From an uncultured Clostridia bacterium (lineage in GTDB: Bacteria; Bacillota; Clostridia; TANB77; CAG-508), in contig CAKPIA010000007.1 of assembly GCA_934162205.1 (NCBI GenBank), positions 1 through 64,000 on the forward strand: a DNA stretch of 64,000 nt, read 5' to 3'. The notes under the pieces are model-generated. The model was not told where the DNA came from and did not search any database. It saw only the letters and a program-made list of their open reading frames with translations. The position numbers and the translations under genes are program-made. Below are positions 1-8,232 of the stretch, in pieces. Position 1 is the first letter of the stretch. Each line of letters opens with the position of its first letter.

Positions 1-72
1 CTGGGGTACTGTGATTCGAACACAGGAATGTCGGAGTCAGAGTCCGATGCCTTACCGCTTGGCGATACCCCA
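1..72 (-). tRNA. tRNA-Gln (anticodon CTG)
   Basis: Read on the minus strand this folds as a complete cloverleaf. The acceptor stem is TGGGGTA with TACCCCA, followed by discriminator G. The anticodon stem TCGGA/TCCGA encloses loop CTCTGAC, giving anticodon CTG, which decodes the glutamine codon CAG. The T-loop is TTCGAAT. The discriminator base is the first base of the window, so whether CCA is encoded cannot be seen. Confidence 0.93.
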
Positions 73-170
73 ATATTAAATTTATCACAATATTTTCACA
101 TGCTGAGGCTGTAACTTGCTTTGCTCGAACACCAATCCCCCCATATATTGTTTATATTAAGATTATAACA
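73..170. other. Intergenic stretch with a short unexplained G+C-rich segment
   Basis: Between tRNA-Gln and the terminator of the next gene there is no ORF. Positions about 95 to 142 are noticeably richer in G and C than the flanks. On the minus strand they contain GGTGTTCGAGC, which resembles a T-arm, but no full tRNA or other RNA family could be built from it. It may be an RNA leader or the remnant of an RNA gene. Confidence 0.25.
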
Positions 171-208
171 AAAAAAATAATTGTTTTCAATAAAACAATT
201 ATTTTTTT
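171..208 (-). terminator. Rho-independent terminator of the DUF45-like gene
   Basis: An AT-rich perfect hairpin (AATAATTGTTTT / AAAACAATTATT) with flanking A and T runs lies at the stop codon of the minus-strand gene that ends at 207. Confidence 0.6.
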
Positions 209-719
209 AATAATTTACACCTACCATATATGTGTATGTTTCATAATTTGGCATATAATGTTTTAACATTTCTATAAAATTCTTTGAATTTGGTCTATAT
301 TTTAATTTACAATATTCTTGCAATATTATAGATTCTATTGTTTTTTTACTATATTTTACTATTTGTGGATTTATAATTATTTTTTTATCTTTTGTACATT
401 TTGCTAATCCATTTTTGATATTTTTAATTTCATAATCCTCTGGAGCATATCCTAACATTAATCTTGTTTTTTCCATTACATTTTCTATTTCACTTTTAGC
501 AATTTCTAAGTACATTTTTTCTATAACTATTTTTAATATATTTTTCTTATCTATTTTTTTATATTTGTTTGGAAATGATATTATTATGTTGTTGTTTTCT
601 ATATTTAATTCTATTATTTTTATGTTTTTATATATAATTTTCAAATTATAATTTTTCCCGTATATTTCAACTCTTTCATTGATTTTGTTTGCTATTATTT
701 TTTCTTTAATTATACTCAT
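207..719 (-). CDS. Degenerate YgjP/DUF45-family metallopeptidase-like protein
   Basis: This 170-residue protein follows the DUF45 (YgjP-like, PF01863) plan. An N-terminal beta-rich part (VEIYGKNYNLKIIY) is followed by the region that normally reads RWGSC, then the helix that carries HExxH. Here that helix reads LQEYCKLK: the first zinc-binding His is replaced by Gln and the second by Lys, while Glu is kept. The upstream WGSC motif is also lost (GLAKCT). Family members are predicted zinc peptidases; this copy is probably catalytically dead. ATG at 719 is chosen because AGGAG lies 9 bases upstream, whereas the ATG at 728 abuts that site. A strong sigma-A promoter and a LexA-like palindrome precede it. 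The gene is monocistronic. Confidence 0.7.
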   Translation of the reverse strand: MSIIKEKIIANKINERVEIYGKNYNLKIIYKNIKIIELNIENNNIIISFPNKYKKIDKKNILKIVIEKMYLEIAKSEIENVMEKTRLMLGYAPEDYEIKNIKNGLAKCTKDKKIIINPQIVKYSKKTIESIILQEYCKLKYRPNSKNFIEMLKHYMPNYETYTYMVGVNY

Positions 720-750
720 ATAAACCATCTCCTGACAAATTATTGTTTTA

Positions 751-764
751 CGAATTGTTGTTCG
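751..764. promoter_or_regulatory. Possible LexA/DinR-like operator
   Basis: On the minus strand the sequence is CGAACAACAATTCG, one base from the symmetric Firmicute SOS form CGAAC-N4-GTTCG. It lies just downstream of the predicted transcription start of the DUF45-like gene, a position where a repressor would block the promoter. A single imperfect box is weak evidence. Confidence 0.35.
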
Positions 765-779
765 TTTTTCATTGATGTT

Positions 780-808
780 ATTTTATATTTTTTTGTATTC
801 TTTGTCAA
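780..808 (-). promoter_or_regulatory. Sigma-A promoter of the DUF45-like gene
   Basis: On the minus strand there is TTGACA, a 17-base spacer, then TAAAAT, about 60 bases upstream of the start codon. Confidence 0.7.
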
Positions 809-874
809 TAGTTTTTTAAAATTTTTTCAAATTTTTGTTCGTATTTTTTGCGTATTATTTTTTATTCTTACAAC

Positions 875-915
875 TAAAAGAACTATAGCATTTTTTTACT
901 ATAGTTCTTTTATTT
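875..915 (-). terminator. Terminator at the end of the pgk-to-GGGtGRT operon
   Basis: Hairpin AAAAGAACTATAG / CTATAGTTCTTTT with flanking T and A runs lies about 85 bases beyond the GGGtGRT stop. A second, weaker hairpin (TTGTCA...TGACAA, about 966 to 994) lies directly after that stop. Confidence 0.75.
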
Positions 916-998
916 TTATATTCAAATTTTTTAAATTATCAATTTTTATTTAATGTTTTTGGGAGTTGTCAAAAAACTACGTCCCCATTGACAATTTT

Positions 999-2000
999 TT
1001 ATTTCATAGCTTCTTCTACAGCAACAGCTACTGCTACTGATGCTCCAACCATTGGGTTATTTCCCATTCCGATTAGTCCCATCATTTCAACGTGTGCTGG
1101 TACTGAAGAACTTCCTGCAAATTGTGCATCTGAGTGCATTCTTCCCATTGTGTCTGTCATACCATATGATGCTGGTCCTGCTGCCATGTTGTCTGGGTGT
1201 AATGTTCTTCCTGTTCCTCCACCTGAAGCAACTGAGAAATATTTTTTACCTGCTTCTATTCTTTCTTTTTTGTATGTACCTGCAACTGGATGTTGGAATC
1301 TTGTTGGGTTTGTTGAGTTTCCTGTAATAGATACATCAACATCTTCTAACCACATTATAGCAACACCTTCTCTAACATCGTTTGCACCATAACATCTAAC
1401 TTGTGATCTTTCACCTTCTGAGTATTTTATTTCTTCAACTATTTTTACTTTTCCTGTAAAGAAGTCAAAGTCTGTTTTTACATATGTAAATCCATTAATT
1501 CTTGATATTACTTGTGCTGCATCTTTTCCAAGTCCATTTAATATAACTCTTAATGGTTCTTTTCTAACTTTGTTTGCTGATTTTGCAATTCCTATAGCTC
1601 CTTCTGCTGCTGCAAAACTTTCATGTCCTGCTAAAAATGCAAAACATTTTGTATCTTCTGATAATAGCATTGATGCCAAATTTCCATGTCCTAATCCAAC
1701 TTTTCTATCATCTGCAACAGATCCTGGAATACAAAATGCTTGTAATCCTTCTCCAATTGCTTTTGCTGCATCGGCTGCTTTTGTACATCCTTTTTTGATT
1801 GCTATTGCTGCACCTAAAGTGTAAGCCCAACAAGCATTTTCAAAACAAATTGGTTGTACTCCTTTTACTATATCATAAGGATTAAATCCTTTTTCTTTGC
1901 ATATGTTTAATGCATCTTCAAAATCTTTTATTCCGTATTTTTCCATTACTGGTTTTATTTGATCTATTCTTCTTTCATAACTTTCAAATGTTACTGCCAT
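999..2000 (-). CDS. GGGtGRT protein (conserved, function unknown)
   Basis: This 333-residue protein carries the signature GGGTGRTLHPDN near residue 255, which names the GGGtGRT family (PF14057) found mostly in anaerobic Firmicutes and relatives. No biochemical role is established. Visible features are an N-terminal helical part (ESYERRIDQIKPVMEKYG), a GLGHGNLASML stretch, and a Gly/Ala-rich C-terminus (GNNPMVGASVAVAVAVEE). The start has GGGAGGA 9 bases upstream. It follows the NifU-like scaffold gene by 57 bases and is the last gene of the operon. That fixed pairing suggests a role linked to iron-sulfur cluster handling, but this is inference from context only. Confidence 0.88.
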   Translation of the reverse strand: MAVTFESYERRIDQIKPVMEKYGIKDFEDALNICKEKGFNPYDIVKGVQPICFENACWAYTLGAAIAIKKGCTKAADAAKAIGEGLQAFCIPGSVADDRKVGLGHGNLASMLLSEDTKCFAFLAGHESFAAAEGAIGIAKSANKVRKEPLRVILNGLGKDAAQVISRINGFTYVKTDFDFFTGKVKIVEEIKYSEGERSQVRCYGANDVREGVAIMWLEDVDVSITGNSTNPTRFQHPVAGTYKKERIEAGKKYFSVASGGGTGRTLHPDNMAAGPASYGMTDTMGRMHSDAQFAGSSSVPAHVEMMGLIGMGNNPMVGASVAVAVAVEEAMK

Positions 2001-2057
2001 CTTTTATTCCTCCCTAATATTATTTTACATTATCTATTACTGTATTTCACATCAATA

Positions 2058-2750
2058 TTATTCTTGACGTGGATCTATTTTCTTAACAGCTTCATCAAAT
2101 CTTCCATATGTACCAGAAGCTTTTTCAATTGCTTCTTTAGGATCAATTCCTGCTTTTATATTATCCATCATTTTTCCTAAATGAACATATTTATAACCAA
2201 TTATTTGGTCCTCTTTATCTAAACCAATTTCAACAATATATCCTTCTGCTAAATTTAAGTATCTTGGTCCTTTTAAAGAACTTGAATATATTGTACCTAC
2301 TTGACTTGTATGTCCTTTTCCTAAGTCTTCTAGTCCTGCTCCTACTGGTAATCCTCCTTCAGAGAAAGCTGTTTGTGTTCTTCCATATACTATTTGTAAG
2401 AATAATTCTCTCATAGCAGTATTTATAGCATCACAAACTAAGTCTGTATTTAATGCTTCTAATATTGTTTTTCCTGTTAAAATCTCTCCTGCCATTGCAG
2501 CTGAGTGTGTCATTCCTGAACATCCAACTGTTTCTATTAAAGCTTCTTGAATAATTCCGTCTTTTACATTTAATGTTAATTTACAAGCTCCTTGTTGTGG
2601 TGCGCACCATCCAATACCATGTGTTAAACCTGAAATATCTTTTATATCTTTTGCTTTAACCCATTTTCCTTCTTCTGGTATTGGTGCTGGCCCATGGTCA
2701 ACTCCTTTTGCTACTACGCACATTCCTTCTAATTCTTTTGAATAAATCAT
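2058..2750 (-). CDS. NifU-like iron-sulfur cluster assembly scaffold protein
   Basis: This 230-residue protein resembles the N-terminal scaffold domain of NifU/IscU. Candidate ligand cysteines lie in GWCAPQQGACKL and in TVGCSGMTHSAAMAGEI; the latter matches the conserved C-S-G/A helix start of U-type scaffolds. It is longer than IscU (about 130 residues) and adds a C-terminal extension (SGTYGRFDEAVKKIDPRQE). It would assemble Fe-S clusters in the cytoplasm. No SufS/IscS desulfurase gene is nearby. It sits 57 bases upstream of the GGGtGRT gene, so the two are probably co-translated partners. A paralogue specialised for a particular client is possible. Confidence 0.82.
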   Translation of the reverse strand: MIYSKELEGMCVVAKGVDHGPAPIPEEGKWVKAKDIKDISGLTHGIGWCAPQQGACKLTLNVKDGIIQEALIETVGCSGMTHSAAMAGEILTGKTILEALNTDLVCDAINTAMRELFLQIVYGRTQTAFSEGGLPVGAGLEDLGKGHTSQVGTIYSSSLKGPRYLNLAEGYIVEIGLDKEDQIIGYKYVHLGKMMDNIKAGIDPKEAIEKASGTYGRFDEAVKKIDPRQE

Positions 2751-2771
2751 CTTTTTTTGCTCCTTCCATAT

Positions 2772-3437
2772 TTAATATTTTAAAATTTGATTTTTATTAG
2801 ATTTATTTTCTTTATCTGATACATATTCTATGCTTTTGTTAGTTTCATATGCTTCTGTATCATAGTCAATAATATTTTTTATATCATTAATATATATTCC
2901 TTCTTCATATGTTTCAACTTTTGTTTGTATATATTGTGTATCAGCTAAATATCTTTTTACTATATTTCTTTCTTCTTTATTCATATGTTCTAATTCTAAG
3001 CCTAAATATTTATACCTCCAAATTATATGTCTTTCATAACTCGAATATTCGCTTCCTTGCAATTTATCATAGTTAAATTCTATTTTAAATTTGGTATTTT
3101 CTATTGATATTGTTATATTACTCCATAATTCTTGACCTGTCGTTCTAAATTCTTCTCTTAGTAATTTTATACTTTCATATAACATATCTACTAAATTTAT
3201 ATAGTCATTTTCTTCTATGTTAAATTTTGATGGAATTTCGTATACATTTACAGGATTCTTCTTTAATATTCCTCTTGGAATGTAATAGAAAAATAATTCT
3301 CCTGTTTGTACTTTTTGAAATTGATCTATAACTGAAGCATATAAATATAATTTATCCCATTTTTCAGGAATCATATAAAATAATCTTTTTTGTATATCTT
3401 CATATCTTTCTTTTATCTTTTTTGTATGTCGTAACAT
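2772..3437 (-). CDS. YezG/DUF600-family immunity protein, orphan
   Basis: This 221-residue protein matches the YezG (DUF600, staphylococcal tandem hypothetical) family. The core begins IPEKWDKLYLYASV, continues with a FFYYIPRG strand and WSNITISIENTKFKIEFNYD, and ends at the conserved IIWRYKYLGLE. Family members neutralise LXG/YeeF-type nuclease toxins. Here there is no toxin gene, and the gene sits between gpmI (8-base gap) and the NifU-like gene in a glycolytic operon. The C-terminal 50 residues (YEEGIYINDIKNIIDYD...) extend beyond the usual family length. It may be an acquired immunity gene kept without its toxin, or a repurposed member. No strong SD is visible; AAAGGA lies about 12 bases upstream. 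Confidence 0.75.
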   Translation of the reverse strand: MLRHTKKIKERYEDIQKRLFYMIPEKWDKLYLYASVIDQFQKVQTGELFFYYIPRGILKKNPVNVYEIPSKFNIEENDYINLVDMLYESIKLLREEFRTTGQELWSNITISIENTKFKIEFNYDKLQGSEYSSYERHIIWRYKYLGLELEHMNKEERNIVKRYLADTQYIQTKVETYEEGIYINDIKNIIDYDTEAYETNKSIEYVSDKENKSNKNQILKY

Positions 3438-3445
3438 AAAATCAC

Positions 3446-4981
3446 TTATTCCTTTATTAATAAACTATTTCCTGTCATTTCTTTTGGCTTTTCAATATTC
3501 ATTAATTCTAAAAGTGTTGGTGCTAAATCTGCTAATCTTCCTGTTTTAATTTTATATTTATTATCATTACTTACTAATATAAGTGGTACTGGATTTGTTG
3601 TGTGTGCTGTATGTGGTTCACCTGTTTTATAATCTATCATTTGTTCTGAATTTCCATGATCTGCTGTAATTAGAAGTGTACCATCATTGTTTAATATAGC
3701 TTCTACTACTTTTCCAACACATTCATCTATTGCTTCTATTGCTTTTATTGCAGCCTCTAAACTTCCTGTGTGTCCTACCATATCTGGATTAGCATAATTT
3801 AATATTATTGCATTATATTTTTGACTATTTATTGCATCTACTACTTTTTCTGTTACTTCATATGCACTCATTTCTGGTTTCATATCATATGTTTCAACTT
3901 TAGGTGATGGAATTAGTATTCTATCTTCGCCTTCATATTGTTTTTCTTCTCCACCATTAAAGAAGAATGTTACATGTGCATATTTTTCTGTTTCTGCTAT
4001 ACGAAGTTGTGTATAACCTTTTTTGCTTATTACTTCTCCAAATGTATTTATTAAAGGTTCTTTTTTAAATGCAATACTTACATTTGGCATTGTTTCATCA
4101 TAACTTGTAAAACATACAAAGAATAAATTTAAGTCTTTATTTTCAAATCCATCAAAATTTGGATCTACTAATGCTCTTGTTATTTCTCTTGCTCTATCTG
4201 GTCTAAAGTTAAAGAATATTACTGAATCGTTTTCGCTTATTGTTGCAATTGGTGTATCGCCATTACAAATTAATGTTGGTTCTACAAATTCATCAAATAC
4301 TTCTTTTTGATATGAACTTTCTATTGCAGATATTGCAGATCCAGATTTATTTCCTTCTCCATTTACAATAGCATCATAACATTTTTTAACTCTTTCCCAT
4401 CTTTTATCTCTGTCCATTGCATAAAATCTTCCAGAAATACTTGCTATTTTTCCTACACCTTTTTCTTTCATTTTTTCTTCTAATTGCATTATATAAGTTT
4501 CAGCTGATGCTGGTGGTGTATCTCTTCCATCTAAGAAGCAATGAATATAAACATCTTCAAAATCTCTTCTTTTTGCCATTTCTAATAATCCATATAAATG
4601 TCTTATGTGACTATGAACTCCACCATCAGATACCAATCCTAAAATGTGTAATTTAGAATTGTTCTTTTTACAGTTATCTATTGCATCAATAAATTCTTGA
4701 TTTGTAAAGAAATCCCCATCTTCTATTGATTTTGTTATTCTTGTTAATTCTTGGTATACAATTCTTCCTGCACCTATATTTGTGTGTCCTACTTCTGAAT
4801 TTCCCATTTGTCCATCTGGAAGTCCAACATCTGCTCCACTTGTGTGCACTTCCGCAACTGGATATTTTTTCATTAGTTTGTCTATATTAGGTGTATTAGC
4901 TAATGCTATAGCATTACCTTCTTTATTTGGATTAATTCCAAAACCATCTAATATCATAAGCATTTTCACTTTTTCGTTCAT
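3446..4981 (-). CDS. gpmI: 2,3-bisphosphoglycerate-independent phosphoglycerate mutase
   Basis: This 511-residue protein has the full family length. It interconverts 3- and 2-phosphoglycerate in lower glycolysis using two manganese ions. Visible hallmarks are the metal ligand in LMILDGFG (Asp12), the phosphoserine nucleophile in GQMGNSEVGHTN (Ser62), GRFYAMDRDKRWER in the phosphotransferase insert, and the metal-binding ITADHGN and EPHTAHTTNPVP motifs near the C-terminus. AGAGG precedes the ATG. It lies 19 bases downstream of tpiA in the pgk operon. All catalytic motifs are intact. Confidence 0.97.
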   Translation of the reverse strand: MNEKVKMLMILDGFGINPNKEGNAIALANTPNIDKLMKKYPVAEVHTSGADVGLPDGQMGNSEVGHTNIGAGRIVYQELTRITKSIEDGDFFTNQEFIDAIDNCKKNNSKLHILGLVSDGGVHSHIRHLYGLLEMAKRRDFEDVYIHCFLDGRDTPPASAETYIMQLEEKMKEKGVGKIASISGRFYAMDRDKRWERVKKCYDAIVNGEGNKSGSAISAIESSYQKEVFDEFVEPTLICNGDTPIATISENDSVIFFNFRPDRAREITRALVDPNFDGFENKDLNLFFVCFTSYDETMPNVSIAFKKEPLINTFGEVISKKGYTQLRIAETEKYAHVTFFFNGGEEKQYEGEDRILIPSPKVETYDMKPEMSAYEVTEKVVDAINSQKYNAIILNYANPDMVGHTGSLEAAIKAIEAIDECVGKVVEAILNNDGTLLITADHGNSEQMIDYKTGEPHTAHTTNPVPLILVSNDNKYKIKTGRLADLAPTLLELMNIEKPKEMTGNSLLIKE

Positions 4982-5000
4982 ATGTTTTTACCTCTTTCTA

Positions 5001-5750
5001 TTATTTATAGTTTACTATTTTTGAAAATTCTTCTGCTTTCAAACTGGCTCCACCAACTAAGCCACCATCTATATCTGACATCTCAAATAATTCTTTTGCA
5101 TTTGATGGCTTAACGCTACCGCCATACTGTATTATAACTCTGTCTGCAGTATTTTGTCCATATATTTTTCCAATTTTATTTCTTATTTCTTTAATACTAT
5201 TATTTGCATCTTCACTTGTTGCAGTTTTTCCTGTTCCTATTGCCCATATTGGTTCATATGCTATTATAATATTTTCTACTTGTTCACTAGTTAGTCCATC
5301 TAAAGCAAGTTGTGTTTGTTTAGTTATAATTTCTACTGTTTTTCCTTCTTCTCTTTGTTCTAACGTTTCACCAACACAAACTATTGGCTTTAATCCGTTT
5401 AAAAATGCTGCTTTTATTTTTTTATTTACACTTTCATCAGTTTCAGCAAAATATTGTCTTCTTTCAGAGTGACCTATAATTACATATTCTACTCCAATTG
5501 ATTTTAGCATCTTTCCAGATACTTCTCCTGTATATGCTCCTGATTCTTCAAAATGCATATTTTGTGCTCCTATTTTTATGTTTGTTTCTTGGGCTGTAAG
5601 CAAACTATAAAATAAATCTGTATATGGAACACAAAGAATTACTTCATTTTCTGTATTTTTTACTAATGGAGCTAATTCTTCAATAAATGCCATAGCTTCA
5701 TTAGGAAGCATATTCATTTTCCAATTTCCTGCAATTACTTTTTTTCTCAT
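5001..5750 (-). CDS. tpiA: Triosephosphate isomerase
   Basis: This 249-residue protein is the normal length for the enzyme that interconverts dihydroxyacetone phosphate and glyceraldehyde-3-phosphate. The active-site residues are all present: Asn9/Lys11 in AGNWKMN, His94 in GHSERR, Glu166 in [11 protein letters not shown], and the phosphate-binding YGGSVK and GGLVGGASL loops. The start is only 1 base from the stop of the upstream kinase-like gene, and its SD lies inside that gene, which suggests translational coupling. Confidence 0.97.
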   Translation of the reverse strand: MRKKVIAGNWKMNMLPNEAMAFIEELAPLVKNTENEVILCVPYTDLFYSLLTAQETNIKIGAQNMHFEESGAYTGEVSGKMLKSIGVEYVIIGHSERRQYFAETDESVNKKIKAAFLNGLKPIVCVGETLEQREEGKTVEIITKQTQLALDGLTSEQVENIIIAYEPIWAIGTGKTATSEDANNSIKEIRNKIGKIYGQNTADRVIIQYGGSVKPSNAKELFEMSDIDGGLVGGASLKAEEFSKIVNYK

Positions 5751-5751
5751 A

Positions 5752-6312
5752 TTACATCTCTCCTTTTAATTTTTGTCTTATAATATCTAGTAATTTATTT
5801 TTTGAATTTTCTGTATAGTCATTTATAAATATGTAATCAAACTGTTTTTGAAGCTCTTTGTTAGAATTAAATTCTTTTATATGTTCTTCTATTTCCTTTA
5901 GCCTTTTTTCTTCTACATCTTTAGGTAACTCTCTTTTTAAAAGTTCTTTTTTTGCTCTTTCAAAATCTGATGGAATCATATATATTGCAAATACATTTTT
6001 TGCATTTTTCTTAAACTCATATATTGTATTATAATGTACTTCTGTAACTTGATCTTCGTCTGATTGTAAATCTTCTATTTTATATCCATATTTGGCTCCC
6101 AAAAATTCGAAATCTACTGCAATTTTTTTATTGTGTCTTAATTCCTCAAAATCGTCATCTGAAACAAAATTTTTATCTATACCATTAATTTCATTTTTTC
6201 TTTTTGGTCTTGTTGTAACTATTACCATATTTTTAAATTTTAGTTCATCTACAATTACATTTTTAAAAAAAGATTTTCCTATTCCTGTTATTCCAGATAA
6301 TGTTACTATCAT
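5752..6312 (-). CDS. Guanylate kinase-like P-loop protein, divergent
   Basis: This 186-residue protein has a P-loop GITGIGKS at residues 7-14, followed by [14 protein letters not shown], the GMP-binding segment typical of guanylate kinases, and a C-terminal lid with basic residues. In true Gmk the P-loop is usually GPSGxGK and the TTR segment ends in G-x-D-Y-x-F; here both are altered. It is probably a paralogue of Gmk rather than the essential enzyme. Its place between a Nudix hydrolase and tpiA suggests nucleotide metabolism, but the substrate is unknown. It is short of the usual 200 or so residues but not truncated in the core. Confidence 0.75.
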   Translation of the reverse strand: MIVTLSGITGIGKSFFKNVIVDELKFKNMVIVTTRPKRKNEINGIDKNFVSDDDFEELRHNKKIAVDFEFLGAKYGYKIEDLQSDEDQVTEVHYNTIYEFKKNAKNVFAIYMIPSDFERAKKELLKRELPKDVEEKRLKEIEEHIKEFNSNKELQKQFDYIFINDYTENSKNKLLDIIRQKLKGEM

Positions 6313-6334
6313 CTTTTATTCCTCTCATATAATA

Positions 6335-6931
6335 TTAATCTCTTAATTTATCATCTTCTATATTTCTAGGATTTACTAAATCTCTTACCTTTTGAAATAT
6401 AACTTCATAGTCATAATTAGCTGGAAATTTTGTATTTCCTGTTCTTATTAATTCAAAACATTTTTCCATATCAATCCATGCTACATCAGCAACTTCTTCT
6501 TTTTGAGTAATAACATTTGACTTTTTTCTTTTTAAACAATAAAAATCAATTAAAAAATTTTTCTTTTTTCCTGAACTTTCAAATACTAAAGGACTTGGTT
6601 GTTCTGTTAATTTTATAACATCCATTGATTCTTCAAGTTCAATTCCTAACTCTTCTTTCAATTCTCTTATCATTGCCTGTGTAGGAATTTCATCACTATC
6701 AATATGTCCAGAACACAAATCAAGCTTACCAGGAGTAAGCCCTTTGTTTGATCTTTTTTCAATCAAAACTTTGTTATCTTGATTTAAAATAAAACAACTT
6801 ACTCCTTTAAGCCACATATTATCTTCTAAACTTTTTTCTTTACTTTTTTCTATTGTTCCTTTTAAATTACCATTAATATCATACATTTTATAATATGTTT
6901 CATTTTTATTTGGTCCTTTGATATTTTTCAT
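6335..6931 (-). CDS. Nudix hydrolase
   Basis: This 198-residue protein has a complete Nudix box: [17 protein letters not shown] followed by KEELGI, which satisfies Gx5Ex7REUxEExGU. These enzymes cleave nucleoside diphosphates linked to another moiety; the box does not reveal the substrate. The N-terminal 45 residues ([20 protein letters not shown]) resemble the leader found in isopentenyl-diphosphate isomerase-like Nudix proteins, and the IDI-type reading is the main alternative. ATG at 6931 is chosen because AAGGG lies 5 to 6 bases upstream; the TTG at 6946 has no such site. It lies 17 bases after pgk. Confidence 0.85.
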   Translation of the reverse strand: MKNIKGPNKNETYYKMYDINGNLKGTIEKSKEKSLEDNMWLKGVSCFILNQDNKVLIEKRSNKGLTPGKLDLCSGHIDSDEIPTQAMIRELKEELGIELEESMDVIKLTEQPSPLVFESSGKKKNFLIDFYCLKRKKSNVITQKEEVADVAWIDMEKCFELIRTGNTKFPANYDYEVIFQKVRDLVNPRNIEDDKLRD

Positions 6932-6948
6932 ATATTTTCCCTTCAATT

Positions 6949-8133
6949 CTATTTATCTTGTAAAGCTTCTATTCCTGGTAATTTTTTACCTTCTAAGAAT
7001 TCAAGTGATGCCCCACCACCTGTTGAAATGTGTGTCATTTTATCTGATAATCCAATTTTTTCTACTGCAGCAGCTGAATCTCCTCCACCTATTATTGTTG
7101 TTGCATCTAAATCTGCAAGTATTTTTGCTATAGCATTTGTTCCTATTGCAAATTGATCAAATTCGAATAATCCTAAAGGTCCATTCCATATAACTGTTTT
7201 TGCTGTTTTTAATTCTTCTGCAAACATTTCTATTGTTTTTTCTCCAATGTCAAATCCTTCCCATCCATCAGGAATTTCTGTCCAAGCAACAGTTTTACTT
7301 TCTGTATCTGGTTTAAATTCTTTTCCTATTTTTGTATCTATTGGTAATAATAATTTTACACCTTTTGCTTTAGCTTTTTCCATTGCTTCTTTTGCTAAAT
7401 CTAATTTATCTTCTTCACATATAGAATTTCCTACATTATATCCTTGTGCTTTAAAGAAAGTATATGCCATACCTCCACCAATCATTAATGTATCTACTTT
7501 TTCTAATAAGCTATCTATAACCCCAATTTTATCTGAAACTTTTGCTCCACCTAATATTGCAACAAAAGGTCTCTCTGGATTTGATATAGCATTTCCTAAG
7601 AAATTTAATTCTTTTTCAATTAAAAATCCAGATACTGCTGGTAAAAATTTAGCAACGCCTGCTGTTGAAGCATGTGCTCTATGTGCCGCACCAAAAGCAT
7701 CATTTACAAATATTTCTGCAAAACTTGCTAGTTCTTTAGCAAATTTTTCATCATTATCTGTTTCTTCTCTGTGGAATCTAACATTTTCAAGAAGCATTAT
7801 TTCTCCTTGTTTTAAATTAGAAGCTAGTTTTTTAGCATCTTCTCCTATAACATCTTTAGCCATTTTTACATCTATATCTAATAATCTTGATAATTCTTTT
7901 GCTACTGGTTTTAGTGAAAATTCTGGTTTAAATTCTCCCTTTGGTCTTCCTAAATGTGAACATAATATAATCGCACAATTATTTTCTAATAAATATTTTA
8001 TTGTTGGAATAGCTGCTACTATTCTTCTATTATCTGTAATATTCTGATTTTCATCCATTGGGACATTAAAATCACATCTTACTAAAACTTTTTTTCCTTT
8101 TAAATCAATATCTCTTATAGTTTTTTTATTCAT
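6949..8133 (-). CDS. pgk: Phosphoglycerate kinase
   Basis: This 394-residue protein makes ATP from 1,3-bisphosphoglycerate. The N-terminal domain carries [16 protein letters not shown] and the substrate-binding [10 protein letters not shown]. The hinge is followed by the nucleotide-binding [14 protein letters not shown] and [14 protein letters not shown] motifs and the C-terminal [20 protein letters not shown] lies before the ATG. It is the first gene of the eight-gene operon that ends with the GGGtGRT gene and is driven by a promoter whose core is almost identical to that of gap. Confidence 0.97.
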   Translation of the reverse strand: MNKKTIRDIDLKGKKVLVRCDFNVPMDENQNITDNRRIVAAIPTIKYLLENNCAIILCSHLGRPKGEFKPEFSLKPVAKELSRLLDIDVKMAKDVIGEDAKKLASNLKQGEIMLLENVRFHREETDNDEKFAKELASFAEIFVNDAFGAAHRAHASTAGVAKFLPAVSGFLIEKELNFLGNAISNPERPFVAILGGAKVSDKIGVIDSLLEKVDTLMIGGGMAYTFFKAQGYNVGNSICEEDKLDLAKEAMEKAKAKGVKLLLPIDTKIGKEFKPDTESKTVAWTEIPDGWEGFDIGEKTIEMFAEELKTAKTVIWNGPLGLFEFDQFAIGTNAIAKILADLDATTIIGGGDSAAAVEKIGLSDKMTHISTGGGASLEFLEGKKLPGIEALQDK

Positions 8134-8184
8134 AATTAAATCCTCCTTAAAATTATTATTCCATAATTTTCTTTTAACAATTCA

Positions 8185-8213
8185 ATTCTATACCAAAAAA
8201 GAACACTTTTCAA
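8185..8213 (-). promoter_or_regulatory. Sigma-A promoter of the pgk operon
   Basis: Minus strand: TTGAAA, 17 bases, TAGAAT. The -35 box lies inside the terminator hairpin of the upstream prepilin-tagged gene. The same boxes with the same spacing and similar flanks precede gap. Confidence 0.75.
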
Positions 8214-8225
8214 GTGTTCTTTTTG
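8196..8225 (-). terminator. Terminator of the prepilin-tagged LRR gene
   Basis: Hairpin AGAACACTT / AAGTGTTCT with T runs on both sides lies 8 bases beyond the stop of the LRR gene. It overlaps the -35 region of the pgk promoter. Confidence 0.8.
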
Positions 8226-8232
8226 TTTTATC

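Noticed and set aside
988..1392. A 134-residue plus-strand ORF rich in Pro, Ala and Thr
   Set aside because: It lies entirely within the antisense of the GGGtGRT gene, has no SD, and its composition reflects the antisense of Gly/Ala codons.
7247..8047. A 266-residue plus-strand ORF
   Set aside because: It is the antisense shadow of pgk; no SD, promoter or protein family supports it.
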